Under the pieces are notes generated by a model. That model was given only the letters and a program-made list of their open reading frames with translations. It was not told the DNA's origin and ran no database searches. A stretch of 64,000 bases of DNA, taken from the NCBI RefSeq assembly GCF_030704535.1, contig NC_081822.1, positions 5,581,501 through 5,645,500 of the forward strand, written 5' to 3'. Position 1 is the stretch's first letter, and every line of letters starts with the position of its first letter. The translations under genes were made by a program, and so were the position numbers. This document shows, one piece after another, positions 48,199 through 60,033 of this stretch. The stretch comes from Vitis vinifera (Eukaryota; Streptophyta; Magnoliopsida; Vitales; Vitaceae).

Positions 48199-50547
48199 CT
48201 CTCTCTATCTCTGTGTCTTTAGTTTTTTTTCTTTTCACATTCTTTTTTGGGAATGGTGGTGTCAAGGTTGGGGGAGTGGGCAGGGCATTGGTTTCAGTTT
48301 TTGTGGTTGAGGGAAGAGTTGAAGAACTCCTATGTCAATTTTTGCTGTTTATTTGCATTATTTCAGCCTATAGTTTTGGCTTCTGAAAGAAGCATTGCTC
48401 AGCTGTTAGATTGGTTCCACCTCTGCTGTCTTAAGTTGCCTAATCTATGATCACATTATCAAGTTTGCTATTTTCTTTGGCATGTTGAAACGTTATGATG
48501 ACACATTCACTTTGTTATTGTTATTGTTTTACTTAGATGCAAATCTTATGAGAAAGCCAAAAAGAAGTTGACAGTATCAGAGGCTCCTAATATCCTTACA
48601 ATTGCATTAAAGCGATTTCAGGTAATCCTTTTTGATTGAGGAAGGCCTTTTTTACTCTTCGTAGGCTTTATAGATTCTTATTGTCTAAGTTCCTTGTGCA
48701 TGTTTTGCAGTCGGGTAAATTTGGAAAGCTCAATAAGTCGATAAGATTTCCAGAGATCTTGGACTTGGCTCCATTTATGAGCGGGACAAGTGATAAATCA
48801 CCTATATACAGGCTTTATGCAGTGGTGGTACACTTGGATATCATGAATGCTGCATTTTCTGGTCACTATGTGTGTTATGTGAAAAACATCCAGAACAAAT
48901 GGTTCAAGATTGATGACAGCACGGTATGTTCTCATTTACTATCAATCTGTATTTATTGATATACTTGTTTCAGTTGGACGTTTTTGCCTCCAAATTCACA
49001 CTTCCTTCTTCATTATGGTTTGGGTTATCTATTCTACTTTATAAATAGAACCTTTTGCTACATCTGCCATGGTGCCAACTAGAGAACTACCCTCTTGTTG
49101 TAAAATGCATATTTTAACTCCCTTGAGTAGAATGTTGGTGTGTATCTAGGTGTCAGGTTTTGCTTAACCCCTAAATTTTATGATATTGGGGTATGTATCA
49201 ATAAACTAATTTCCATTTCCTTTTTATTTTTTCTATACCCTAGGCCAAATTGAAGTGTAGAATTTCTAATGTGGACAGACCTGTCAAGTATATATCAGAT
49301 TAATAGGCAATGTGGAAATATTTCACATACCCAAACCCTCGTCATATCATGTACTTCACGCACTTGGAAATGTTTACTTACATTGGTTAATATTTATTAA
49401 TGAATAAAATGTTGAATTTGAAATTAATATTCCTATTTGCAAAAATATTCTTGTCTTTTCTGCAAACTGCAGTTGGTTGTTTTGTGATAAATTCCAGTTT
49501 GACATGTTATCTTATTACCTGCTTTACTCAAAAGTTGTGCTCCACAGCAACATTGAAATTGTATTGTCTAAGCTTTTGACTATGATTCTGGTCACTATTG
49601 GTTAGGTGAAACCCGTGGAGCTTGAAAGAGTCTTAACAAAAGGGGCATACATGCTTCTTTATGCAAGGTAATTGGTCTCAATGTTAAATTTTATTTTATT
49701 TTTTGTTCCTCGATTCCAGCTTTCATACTGATAGGGTGTTCAATTAATTCAATTGACCTGTAGGTGCTCACCACGGGCCCCAAGATTGATAAGAAATGCA
49801 GTAATTCCTCGCAATAGAAAATTGGAAGCTGCTTCTTCCAGAAACATTGTTAAGAATACTACATTCAAGTTAAGGCACGACTCCATAGATTCAACTGCTG
49901 GCCAGTCTATGATACATTCAAAGCCCACAGCCTACCACAGTAGAAGCCCTGTGGACTGCCCCGCCAGTTTTGAATCATTTTATTCAGAAGAAACAAGGTT
50001 TCCCTGGAAGCAAAGGATTGTAGAAGCTGACTCATCAAGTGACAATTCTTCTCTTTTCACTGAAGAAGGTTCGTGCAGTACAGAGAGCAACCGGGATTCT
50101 ACAAGCACGGAAGACCTTTCTGATTACATATTTGGTTATTCAGGACGTGGTTGGAGCAGCCCTTGGACAAATTCATCTGACTCTGACACTTCTTCCTCCT
50201 CTTCCTCTTTAAGGAGTTCACCCCTTGCTGAGTTGAACCGCTACTCTTCATGTTCTACCGAAACAAGTCATTCTCAAACTGATAAAGCAAAATTGGTTAT
50301 GGAGGGTGATGGGTTTTGGGCAAGGCCACCCAACGGGAGTAGCAAGCTAGTGGATATGGAGGGTAAGGGAGACATTCCTTTTTTGCTATCTGACATCGCT
50401 AAACCGTGTAGAAAGTTAGTTAGTAATAGTAGTAGTGATAGTTATTGTAAGGAGACTGACAAAGAGAAAGTAGGACGGGTTAACCCTTTGGACAGCATGA
50501 AGTTGGGTGTACCTTCTAGGAGATCAACCCGGGAAAGAACAGATTAG
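41112..50547 (+). CDS. UBP16: Ubiquitin-specific protease 16-like (MYND finger plus USP domain)
   Basis: Eleven exons join in phase: 41112-41377, 43103-44753, 44847-44935, 46088-46173, 46309-46471, 46592-46712, 47248-47405, 48537-48621, 48711-48923, 49606-49667 and 49764-50547. The product has 1225 residues. The order of parts is: hydrophobic N-terminal segment (about 7-27), a likely membrane anchor; MYND zinc finger at 69-106 (CAVC...CARC...C-x3-C...H-x3-C); a long Ser-rich linker (about 110-639); and the USP catalytic domain. The Cys box is [18 protein letters not shown] with catalytic C670, and the His box GHYVCYVK has H925 followed by DDS at 941-943. [10 protein letters not shown] motif near 795-803 is part of the zinc-binding fingers. 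After about residue 966 comes a Ser-rich tail. Such enzymes remove ubiquitin from proteins; Arabidopsis UBP16 is linked to salt tolerance. The large second exon holds an exact 54-bp tandem duplication. Confidence 0.93.
41800..41925 (+). repeat. LINE (L1-type) 3'-end remnant in UBP16 intron 1
   Basis: TTTTTTGTATATTTCATATGT, GTACTTGACTGTGTCTTTTG, then ACCTATCAAAAGAAAAAAAA. This order resembles 3' ends of plant L1 elements before the poly(A) tail. Pattern-based only. Confidence 0.35.
44022..44129 (+). repeat. Exact 54-bp tandem duplication in UBP16 exon 2
   Basis: 44022-44075 and 44076-44129 are identical and keep the reading frame. Each encodes [18 protein letters not shown] (18 residues). It lies in the disordered linker between the MYND finger and the protease domain. 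Confidence 0.95.
48110..48310 (+). repeat. Duplicated 50-bp block around a TC microsatellite in UBP16 intron 7
   Basis: GGTGTCAGGGTTGGGGAGTG and GGGCAGGGCATGGGTTTCAG near 48111-48150 recur as GGTGTCAAGGTTGGGGGAGT and GGGCAGGGCATTGGTTTCAG near 48258-48298. A (TC)n tract lies between them at about 48166-48196. Confidence 0.8.
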
Positions 50548-52194
50548 GCGTTCATAATATTATAAAAGTTGAGTTTAGAGGGAAGGGTGGAAGGAAATAA
50601 GAGCTGGGGAGGTTGCCAGTAGGGGGTGTATGTAATGTACTCTTGCTGTTGGCTTTATCTAAAGTGATCAGCCATGGTCATTTTGTCATTATATTCTTTT
50701 CCTCTATATTTATAATAGGTAAATAACTATGTCAACACCATTTTAGTGTTTGTTGATATGCCGTGTTGGTGCCCTCAATCCAGAACAGAGAAAGGTTGCT
50801 CCGGAAGTGTAGATAGAAATTTTGGCAGGGGTTCTAACTTCTACCTCTGCATCTTTTAATGCTTGTTGGGTTCTAAATTAGCAGGCCATTATCAATTATT
50901 GTTTCTTCCGAAGACTATCAATGTTGTCCTTTTTTTCCCTTTTGCGAGTCTTAAACAAATTTGTGGGGTTTTAAAGTAAAGCTAGTAGGTATTGCCACGG
51001 TAGAGAAACTATGGTGAGCAGTAATTCATTGAATCAAATGTGTTCAGATGTTGATGGGAATACATGGGAAAGTAGAGAAGAACCTGGAGCAGGTAAAAAA
51101 TGGAAAATAAAACGAAGGAAGTCTGAATCCTTTATGAAAACAAAAGGGGAAACAAAAAATAAAAGAGGAATAAGTGGGATTAGATAAAGTAAATTGATGT
51201 TGGTGTAAATTGGGATGGCCGAACTGAGTGGAGGCTCGATTATTTGTTCCCAATCTCGTGGTCCAGCCATCTTGTCTGGTGAAGTGAGGACACAAGGGTA
51301 GGAAATAGTATTTGTCAATTCTGCCACTTCAATTCAGTTAAGCTGGGCTGAGCTGTGAATATGACCAAACAAATCGTATTCAACGAACTTTCCCTCGTAT
51401 CCAATAATATCCCAATTAGGATCCGGTGTCCTACCCCACCTATCCTTGGCCTGTTTATTTGTTAGACATAACATGGAATGGAATGGGACAAAGAATAGGC
51501 TTGTTAGATTGATGAAGACGCTTGAGAATGATGTGGGATCGAGCAAGGTAAGTAAAACGCAAGCCATACCGAATTGATCAATAAGCTCACAAAACAAACG
51601 GGGCTTTAAAAATGGGACGGAGAGTTTGGTCATTTTACTCGACAACCCAAGTGTATTTAAGGAGAAGTAAAGACTAAGGAACGAAAATGAGGGAAAGGAA
51701 TGGGGGGCGTGCAGCTCTGACCACACATGGAGGTCATAAGGCTCATAACTCATAAGAAAGTCAAACTGGGAACAGTGGGAAGAAAAAGACAAAATTGGAA
51801 AAAGGAGAGCACGTGGAGAAGTGAGAAGAGGAGCTCTCTAGTCTCTACAAACTAACAAACCCAACCCCATCTTTCAACTTTTAACAAAGCAGGCTAACAC
51901 GACAACTATTCCACTTGCTCAGTTCTCAGTTCTCACCCTCTTTTTCTCTCTCTTCCTTCCATTTTTGGATGGATCGAATTCAATTTTACCACCGCAGCTC
52001 TGCACCACTGCCACCTCCATTATATATCTTTTTAACTTTTTACTTTCTGACTTCCATCATCAACTCTCACCCCCCCACGCCTCTCTACTTTTCCTCGTTT
52101 CTCCCCATCCCCCACTTGCATCCATCGCCCAACCCTGCATTCTCCCTCTTTGAATTTCTCAATCCTGCTTTTACCTTTACCTTTCTTTTGAGAG

Positions 52195-52261
<67 letters not shown>

Positions 52262-55200
52262 CATTATCATGTAGAATTGGACTAATAAAGGCCGCCGCTT
52301 GGCAGGCATATGTCATGAATGAGAAGGTTCCCCAAAAATTCGTGTGAAACCTGCTTGTTTGAGCAACTGGGAGGAAACCCGTGAACATATGATGATGACC
52401 TTAGACCATGATCACAATAATATCAACATTTAGCCTTCAGAATTTGAACCAGAATGCCTTGATTGTATTATATCGTATAATATCATGTTATGGAATTGGA
52501 ATTTTCTATCGTTTCAAAACTACTTGTATATTTATTTCTGTCTTAAATTTCAATTACAGTAGTCAACACTCCAAAGGAAGACAGAAACAACATATTTTTT
52601 CCACAATTTTGTGAAGCTGAAGATGAGAGGAGGTCTGACCCAGATTAATTTGGCAGATGGTAGATGTAAGAAAATAAATCTCATTGGATGGGACCAATCC
52701 ATTCAAGTTGATCTCACATACAATGAATCATGGAAAAGGAAGCAGATTGGTAGAGACAAAACTACCGACTGCAAGACAAGAAGCCTTTTTCATGGGGCAC
52801 TTCTTTTATTTTTCACTCTTTTCTCCACCTCACCTAACCTTCTCTCTCAAGAATCTAAAATTTTCTTTTTGTGAAAATGTACATTAATTTTCAATTTTTT
52901 TTTTAATCTTTTAACATAAAATAAGAAAATAACTATTTTTTTTCTGCCCTAATATCAGCTAGACACACATCTCTAATGAAAATATTTTGCTGAAGAAATG
53001 ATAGATGGCATGAACAGTAGCTCTCAGTCATACCTGTTGACATCCAATAAATTAAAGCAGGTTAAGTACAAAAATAAGTGAAAAGAAATGTTGTCCAACT
53101 ACTGAAAGCAATTATGGAAGAAGTAGTGGGGGGAGATAGCATTGGTTGAGGAGGGATAATGGCAAATCACATAGGCAGCTCTTGAGTTTGTATAAATAAA
53201 GTACATATATCTATGATAAGGAGCATTAATGTGGAAAAGCAGTTGGTGCAAAAGAGCAATATTGGTTTGAGGAAGGATATAGAATATAAAGATGATGCTT
53301 TAGAAAACAAAGAGGGAGGGGCATGGCCGCATGGCCGACATGCCAGCAAAGTCAAGCGATATAGAGAGATATGGAGTCCCTACAAGATGCACTGGAATCA
53401 CGGTTCCATGCATCGTCTCAACTGCTGACGCCCATAATCACTCTTTCCCACACTTTGCAGGATGTTGTACCATAGAGCTCGTGGGTTGATGGGTCCATGT
53501 TGAATTTTACACCTGGAGAGAGGTCTCTTCATATTCCTATTGCACACACTGTGGCCGCCAGCCCATTAATTTTTGACCTTGCACGTAAAGAATAAGTTGA
53601 AACCGATCCATTGGGTTTGGCTATTCAAGATGATGGATCTGATCAAATCAGATACCAAATACCAAATATTAATGCTGATGGGTCACGATTGTCTCCATTC
53701 TCCACGCATGCAATAAACAATGTCCTATCAGCTTAGGTTTTCATGTGATTCAGCATTGAAAAGGAGAAGGCAAAAAGAAGTCAGAGAAATCTACCGCAAC
53801 TTTTATGGAAGTATGCGGGTTTAGGGTAGCATGCATATGCATATGCACATGCATATGTCATGGCATGGCATGGCCAGCAAATTTAAGCAAAATACAAGGC
53901 AATGTCTCCCCGGGCCTGGAGGCTTTTCCAAGGTGCAATAAGCACGAGAGAGACCGTGGCGGCACCGCCAGACCCTTTTCCCCTTGGCGGTATTCAACAC
54001 AACACCAACATTACTGCTTCGCACCATCATCACCAATCACTCCTCCTCTTCCTTTTTGTTCCACAACCCTGGGCTTGGCTTTTAGAGCCACCATTGCAGT
54101 CATATTTCATCACCCTGTTCACACCGAATCATTCATCCTTTTACTTCTTTCACTCCCATCTATACGACTGTAACCCTGCCATTTACCTTCTTGGTATGGA
54201 AAAAGTCTTTCCCTCTACCGCCATAGACCTTTGGGCCGGCTTTGACAAAAACCACCGCTAGCTGTCCCTTTCGTTTTTCCTTCATAATTAATTACGTCTT
54301 CATACTCAATACATTTTTTTCCATGGTTTTGACACAGGAACCATGTCAAATCCAATGGGCAGTATGTAGTCCACTTGCTTACACCGTAGATGGTGAAAAG
54401 TCAGAAAGTTTGATTATTCAAAGTAAAGTAGGAAGACACATGTATTAATTCCTCAAGTCAAGTGTCATTGTAATATTCACTGCTATACATTTCAAAATAT
54501 CTCATTTTCTCAAGATGTTACTTCCAAATTGGCTATGTGGGTACCAAGTCGTGAATGATTGTCAAATAACAATGCATGGATACCTCAAAAGAAAGCACGA
54601 ATTGAAGAAGAAAGAAGCCCTACTGGCTATTAGCATATGATTTTATTTACAAAATATTTGTGTTAGCCTTTTACATAGCTTACAAGTAGGAACAGAAAGG
54701 GAAAGGAGTTTGTGCTCATAAATCTTTTTGTGATCAGTGTGAATGCGGAGTTGATGATGATGGCAGAAAAATGATGGGGATGTCGATGGTGATTACACTT
54801 GAAGTGATAAATGATGATGGTGTTTGACAACGGTGGAGAGGAGCAAGTGCAGTAGGTGATCAAAGCAGGAATAAAAGGGATCAAAATTAATTACTAAAGC
54901 CTGGAATTCAACTCCCTACAGTGAGCTGTGATTTTGAAAAGTCAAATTTTGAAAATCCAACGGAAAGTTCTCCATTCACTGAGAGCAGTGGGATGTCTTG
55001 AAGGTTTTCAAATGGGATAATACCCAATACCCAATACCCAATACCCTCACCATATACCTTAGTCAAGGACTGAAGCCCCACTGCAGAAACCCTTGACCCA
55101 TGCGCCCTTCACCTGCTTAGGAACTCCTACTAAAGCCACGTGCATGTCTACCCATTTTATTTATTTTATATCTGGGGATATGTGTTCATTGTGTCCCTCA

Positions 55201-58200
55201 CTGTCGTGGCATGGCTAACCGATCAATTAACTAACAATAAAATCATTCAATTGGGATTTTTTAAATGAGCAAATCTCCTTATCATAACTGAAAGATCCAC
55301 TAGTCAAACTAAACTGTGTTCATTTTATTAATCGCAGCCTTATATAGGGATCGGTGCTACTGCCCATCGTATGTTCTTTGAGTATACAAATATAAATGAC
55401 TCAGCCTATCAATATCCAAACATTAAAATAGTCAGGCCAAAGATGTAAGGTTTATGTAGCTGATTTAGACTGTAACATTATAGAATTAGATTATTCTCAC
55501 ATGCCCAGTAAATAAATGATCTTACTGAACTTTTCAGAACAATAAAATATGAGAGTAAAATTTAGTTCCCAGATGCGAACAAAGGTTGGTAGGACTAGAA
55601 CTTAGATAAACACTTATCAGAGGCGTCTTGTCCACTAACAAGTTGTGGCGATTGTGGGATAGACAACGTCATTCTAATTCTATCTAATAAAGAAGGGACT
55701 TAGTCAATGGAAAAGGAGGACCAAGCCAATCACTCCAATGGATATGATGTCGGAAAGATGAATTAAAAACAAAGTAATTTTCAAAGAGGGAAAGTGATAA
55801 CATAACTGGAGTCTAGAGTTTGCTTGCTTGACTATGTTTCCAAATATCCACTACAGATGATGCTAAGTTATTCCATGCGGGGGCTTAGCATCCGAAAGGG
55901 AACTTAAAAGCCATCCTCATGAAAAAAACCAGACTGAGAGCACTTGGAGAAATAGGGGAAGAGAAGGCTAATGTTTTGGTTATTATCATGCATGATATCA
56001 CAAGTGAGGAAGAGAGGAAAGTTATGAAATTAAAGGGCAACAAAGGGTCAAAAAAGGGGGCTGTTCTAATGAAGAATACGTCCATGATGGTGGTGGACGG
56101 GGTTGGGCAAGTTGTGTCCGCCTCCTCCAAATTGGAAAAACTAGGGTGGTTTTGACAAATCACTTCTGTCCAAACATGGCTACTTGACATATTCCTGCTT
56201 GGTCCAAGTTTTGGGTCTCAATCCGCTAGGACATTGATTTATAGTTGCCATAATCTTCCATTTTGTCGCTTCCATTATATTATTGATCTCTATGACATAG
56301 CAGTCCAATCTGCACGAAACCCCAAAGATGGAAGGCTTTGCTGATTAATTTGAAAACTGAAATACCCCCGCTGTCCTGGAAATCGAAACCCTCCACCAGT
56401 GTTCCAAGTGTTCATCTAGATGTATACTGTCATTAGTTGAAAGGAAAGGTAACTTTTGAGGTATGATTGCAAAGTACGACCATCGTCTATATTGCTAAGC
56501 ACTAATAGGGCTCTTTGTCAAATCAAACCCACATAATAAAAGGGTAGCAAATGAGACTTGAGGGTTCTTTGGAAGATGCTGGGGCAAGCATGTGGTTAGT
56601 TCATCTCACCTTCCTTGTGATGAAACTAAGTCAAGTTGGCCAAGGGGTACGACTTACAACCACTCAAGATCAGACCAAGAGAATGGGGAAAAATTCAGAT
56701 GATTAAGTGAACAATGCGAGACTGTACTGCAAGGAAGTTTCGGCAGATTGAAACCCACCATTTTGGTGCCACGACTCTTATGAGACAAACTTCAGGCTCC
56801 TTATGGATGTCGAAAATTTTGAGGAAGTAGGAGAGAAAGAAAAAGGAAACGTTTGGTACCCTCATTCAAAATAATTCAAATTTTATACATTAAAAATAAA
56901 ATTTGGTATTCAATGATCAAATATAATATCTATATTATTAAAAATAATACATTTGATTAAAAATTAGTATCTTCCATCCGAAAAAAAAGAGTACAAAATT
57001 CTAATTATTTTTAAATACACATTAAATTTAAATTTTATGTTCTTTTCACGTGGGCATGAAGACACTTTTTCTAAAACAAAAGAAAATCCAAAGTTATTAA
57101 AAATGGATTTTTTAATTAATTAATTAAAAATGATAAAATAATTCTCATATTTATAAATTTAATCCCTCTCATATTCTTATTTAAAAAATAATTTAATTTT
57201 ACTTAAATATCCTTAATTATCACAAATATTTATATGAATGTTTAAAAAAAAATAATTACTTTTACAAAAAAAATTACGAGATAAAAAAATGATTAAAAGT
57301 TAAATTTCCAAAACTTAGGTTTTCAATACACGTTTTAATCAAATAAGCCATTTTTTTTTCTCTCATGCAATTTCCACCTTTTTTGTTTATGGTTTCCTCA
57401 CTGTCTTCATGACTCAAAACGGAGGGTTAATATTTCAACCACGACAAAACAGGCTCCAAGAAAGTCATGATCACGCGTCCACAGGTCTTGAGGAGTGGAT
57501 GAATGGCGGAAAATCAATTCAACTTAGGGGAAGTGGGGATTTGATTTCGGCTGTTATCTTCTCAAGCATAGAGTCCAATTTTTCTATCCCTCTTCAGTAT
57601 TTTCAGGGCCTTGACAGGGAGACTGGGTCAAAGGATCAATGCTCCAAGAGTAGGGTCCAAGACAGTACCAATACCAGATCCTTGTCCTCGTGACAACTGT
57701 ACTTCCTGGTACGAAAAATCATCAAAACTATCCCATATTATTAGCTAATTGTCACAAGTTTGGAATTTTATATCGAAATATCAAAAACCCATCCCAGATT
57801 TTCTATTTCAGCTTTTGTAAATGGGAAAATCATCAAAGCAATCCAACACCGAACACAACTGTGGTCGTGGGACGGGATTTCTGCCCCTAATAATCTGTAC
57901 CCACGAATAAACATAGAATCGTTTGCTGCAATTAATATGAGCATATTGGAAATAAGATACGACCATAATGAAAATAAGGAGGCGCCCATGCTGAATATGC
58001 AGCGAGGATTAGAGTACTCATTATGGAAGATGGATGGAGTTAGATCTTGGATGCTGGTGGGGAATGGGCATTATGGTTCCTTATTTTCTCTCACCTGAGA
58101 GGGAGAGAGAGAGAGAGAGGAGGAGAGAAGAAAGAGACAAACCAAAGTACAGATAGATCAGAGAGAAAGAAAGAAGGATTGAAAATAAAGTGGGTTTCGA

Positions 58201-58884
58201 GAGCTTTCAAAGATATCGGATAAAGCAACACGCAGGCCCTCTCTCTCCCATCTCTCTCTCTCAGCGCAGAGCTGAAAAGAACTGGCAAGCATAACCCTAG
58301 CCACGTTCTCCACTGCAACACTTTATCCAAATCAAGAAGCTAAGACGAAAAATCAATCGAATCAGCATTATCTTCAGCCAGTGGGGCTGCAACTATGACA
58401 GCAGAGAGCAGAAGAGCTCAGCAATGCAGCTGATACGCTCAGTCTCAAACTTCAAAGCAACTCCACCCCAGCTCCATCCACCATACCCATTCCGTGACCT
58501 CAATCCAATTCTAACTCCCCATTACTCTCATCCACAAACAACCCGCCCACAGAATTACAACGCATTGGCAAGCCAAGACCCGGAAAAACAATTCACGAAA
58601 AAAGAAAAAGAAAAAAAAGGAAAGGATTTAAATTTTTGTTGTCATGTTAGGTGGTAGATGCCCAACGGTGGAGACCACAAGTTTAGGTTCTTAACAAAGC
58701 ATGAAAAATCAAAGCAGATTTGCTAAAAAACCTACACTGTTTGTCTTTCATTTTCCTTAAAAAAGTGAATCTAAAACTAACCCAAGAACATTAAAATTAA
58801 ACAAAGTAATCGAAGGCAGTACAAAGAAGAAGTTTCTAAGATTCACAGTACTCAAGAAAAAGAAGCTGTAGAAATAGGCCAAAC
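50548..58884. other. Intergenic region, 8.3 kb, no gene recognised
   Basis: Begins with the UBP16 3' UTR. Contains a long GA microsatellite, an alternating purine-pyrimidine tract (GCATATGCATATGCACATGC, near 53829-53862), four AATACCC repeats at 55019-55046 and AT-rich blocks at 56850-57360. The longer ORFs (53805-54173 +, 55885-56190 -, 57409-57693 +, 58424-58657 +) show no domain I can name. The last, starting MQLIRSVSNFKATPPQL after a GA-rich leader-like stretch, is the most gene-like of them, but weak. Confidence 0.45.
52199..52259 (+). repeat. (GA)30 microsatellite
   Basis: Uninterrupted GA dinucleotide repeat of 61 bases, long enough to vary in length between individuals. Confidence 0.97.
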
Positions 58885-59814
58885 TCAGTACGGTGGTGGT
58901 GGTGGTTGTCTCGCTGTGGGTGCCCATATTACATCTGATGGTAGGTGGCAGCTGTAAATGGACATTTCTGCCGGCGGGTGGCCGCTGTCGCCCGAACCCG
59001 TCGGAGGAGACTGGCCATCGTTGCCTCCGGAGCCTGAATTGGGCACTTCGTCCTCTCCCGGTAACCGGTGATAGGAGGGATTGTTGAAGGACGCAGCAAT
59101 GACATACACCGTCCCAGCGGCCAGCAGGGTTCCGGCTACGGACCCCCCGACGATCTGGCCCTGCGGACCCGCGAGGGAGATGGTGAACCCGTTGGCAGAT
59201 GACGGAATCGGAGAGGAGGCCGATTGGGGGATAATGGTAGCAGAGATTGAGAGAATATCAAAACGCCCATGGAAGGTAACTGTAGCACCTGGGGTGGTGG
59301 AGGGCTGCCGGAGGGTGACGTTGGCGACGGTGCCGGAGCCATTAAGCACACAAAGGCCAATATTGCGGCGGCGAGAGAAGCGAGCAATAGCTTCGACAAT
59401 ATCGACGCCGCCAGGGACCTCAAGAACATAGGGGCTCATGGCGGGCTCAGTATCCCGAGTAATAATAACAGGGGGTTTGGGCTTGTTCTTGGAACCGGGA
59501 GGCCTGCCTCTGGGTCTCCTCACAACTTCAATGGTAGCCCCGTCACCGTCGCCAGATTTAGGTTTGGTGGGCGTAGGAGTAGTAGCACCGGCTGCGGCGA
59601 CGGCGGTGGCACCACCGCTGCTGCGGCTGTCGTCTTCCTCCGAAGTCTGACATTCTCGGCTGATTTGGAAGTGATGTTGGTGGTGGGGCTGCTGCTGCTG
59701 TTGGAGGTGGTGGTGGTGGTGAGGATGGAGAGGCTGTTGGAAATTGTGGGGTTGGTGAAGCTTGGCGAACATGTTATTGCTCTCATTCTTGCCATCTACA
59801 TATTCACCTTTCAT
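58885..59814 (-). CDS. AT-hook motif nuclear-localized (AHL) protein, AHL17/28-like
   Basis: Single exon, 309 residues, intronless like the plant AHL clade with one AT-hook. A His/Gln-rich N-terminus (about 22-48) is followed by an acidic patch. The AT-hook RRPRGRPPG lies at 99-107 and leads into SKNKPKPPVIITRD. The PPC/DUF296 domain spans about 126-247, with VLEVPGGVDIVEAI, NGSGTVANVTLRQP, FHGRFDILSISAT, FTISLAGPQGQIVGGSVAG and VYVIAASFNNPSYHRLP. A Gly/Ser/Pro-rich tail ends in PPPPPY. These proteins bind AT-rich DNA in the minor groove and form complexes through the PPC domain, repressing growth and flowering genes. The core GRFEIL motif reads GRFDIL (183-188), which I associate with the AHL17/28 branch. 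The ATG at 59814 follows a TATATATATA tract at about 59847-59856. Confidence 0.92.
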   Translation of the reverse strand: MKGEYVDGKNESNNMFAKLHQPHNFQQPLHPHHHHHLQQQQQPHHQHHFQISRECQTSEEDDSRSSGGATAVAAAGATTPTPTKPKSGDGDGATIEVVRRPRGRPPGSKNKPKPPVIITRDTEPAMSPYVLEVPGGVDIVEAIARFSRRRNIGLCVLNGSGTVANVTLRQPSTTPGATVTFHGRFDILSISATIIPQSASSPIPSSANGFTISLAGPQGQIVGGSVAGTLLAAGTVYVIAASFNNPSYHRLPGEDEVPNSGSGGNDGQSPPTGSGDSGHPPAEMSIYSCHLPSDVIWAPTARQPPPPPY

Positions 59815-59978
59815 CCTTCTCCTTCTGTCTCTATGATTGGGAATCTTTATATATATATGTTTGCAATAAAAAAAACACCAAATTCAAAGAAAGGGTGATG
59901 GGGAGAGAGAGAGAAAGAGAGCGCGCAGATGCAGCAGTAGAAGAGAGTTGGATTTGTTTATCAGTTTTATGTATAAGA

Positions 59979-60033
59979 CGAGAGAGAGAGAGAGAGAGAG
60001 AGAAAGAGCCAGAGAGAGAGAGAGAAGAGTGGG
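59979..60033 (-). repeat. GA/CT microsatellite in the AHL leader or promoter
   Basis: Two GA tracts separated by AAAGAGCC, 165-220 bp upstream of the AHL ATG; on the transcribed strand they read CT. GA/CT tracts also occur at about 60176-60200 and 60290-60345. Confidence 0.85.

Noticed and set aside
53805-54261. Overlapping ORFs of 119-122 codons as small secreted proteins
   Set aside because: They come from a low-complexity CATATG tract and pyrimidine-rich DNA. Two frames are open at once and neither resembles a protein family.
55019-55046. Interstitial telomere repeat
   Set aside because: The unit is AATACCC, not the plant CCCTAAA, and only four copies are present.
55885-56190. 101-codon minus-strand ORF as a gene fragment
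   Set aside because: It looks somewhat protein-like but I recognise no family, and it has no support from splice sites or neighbours.
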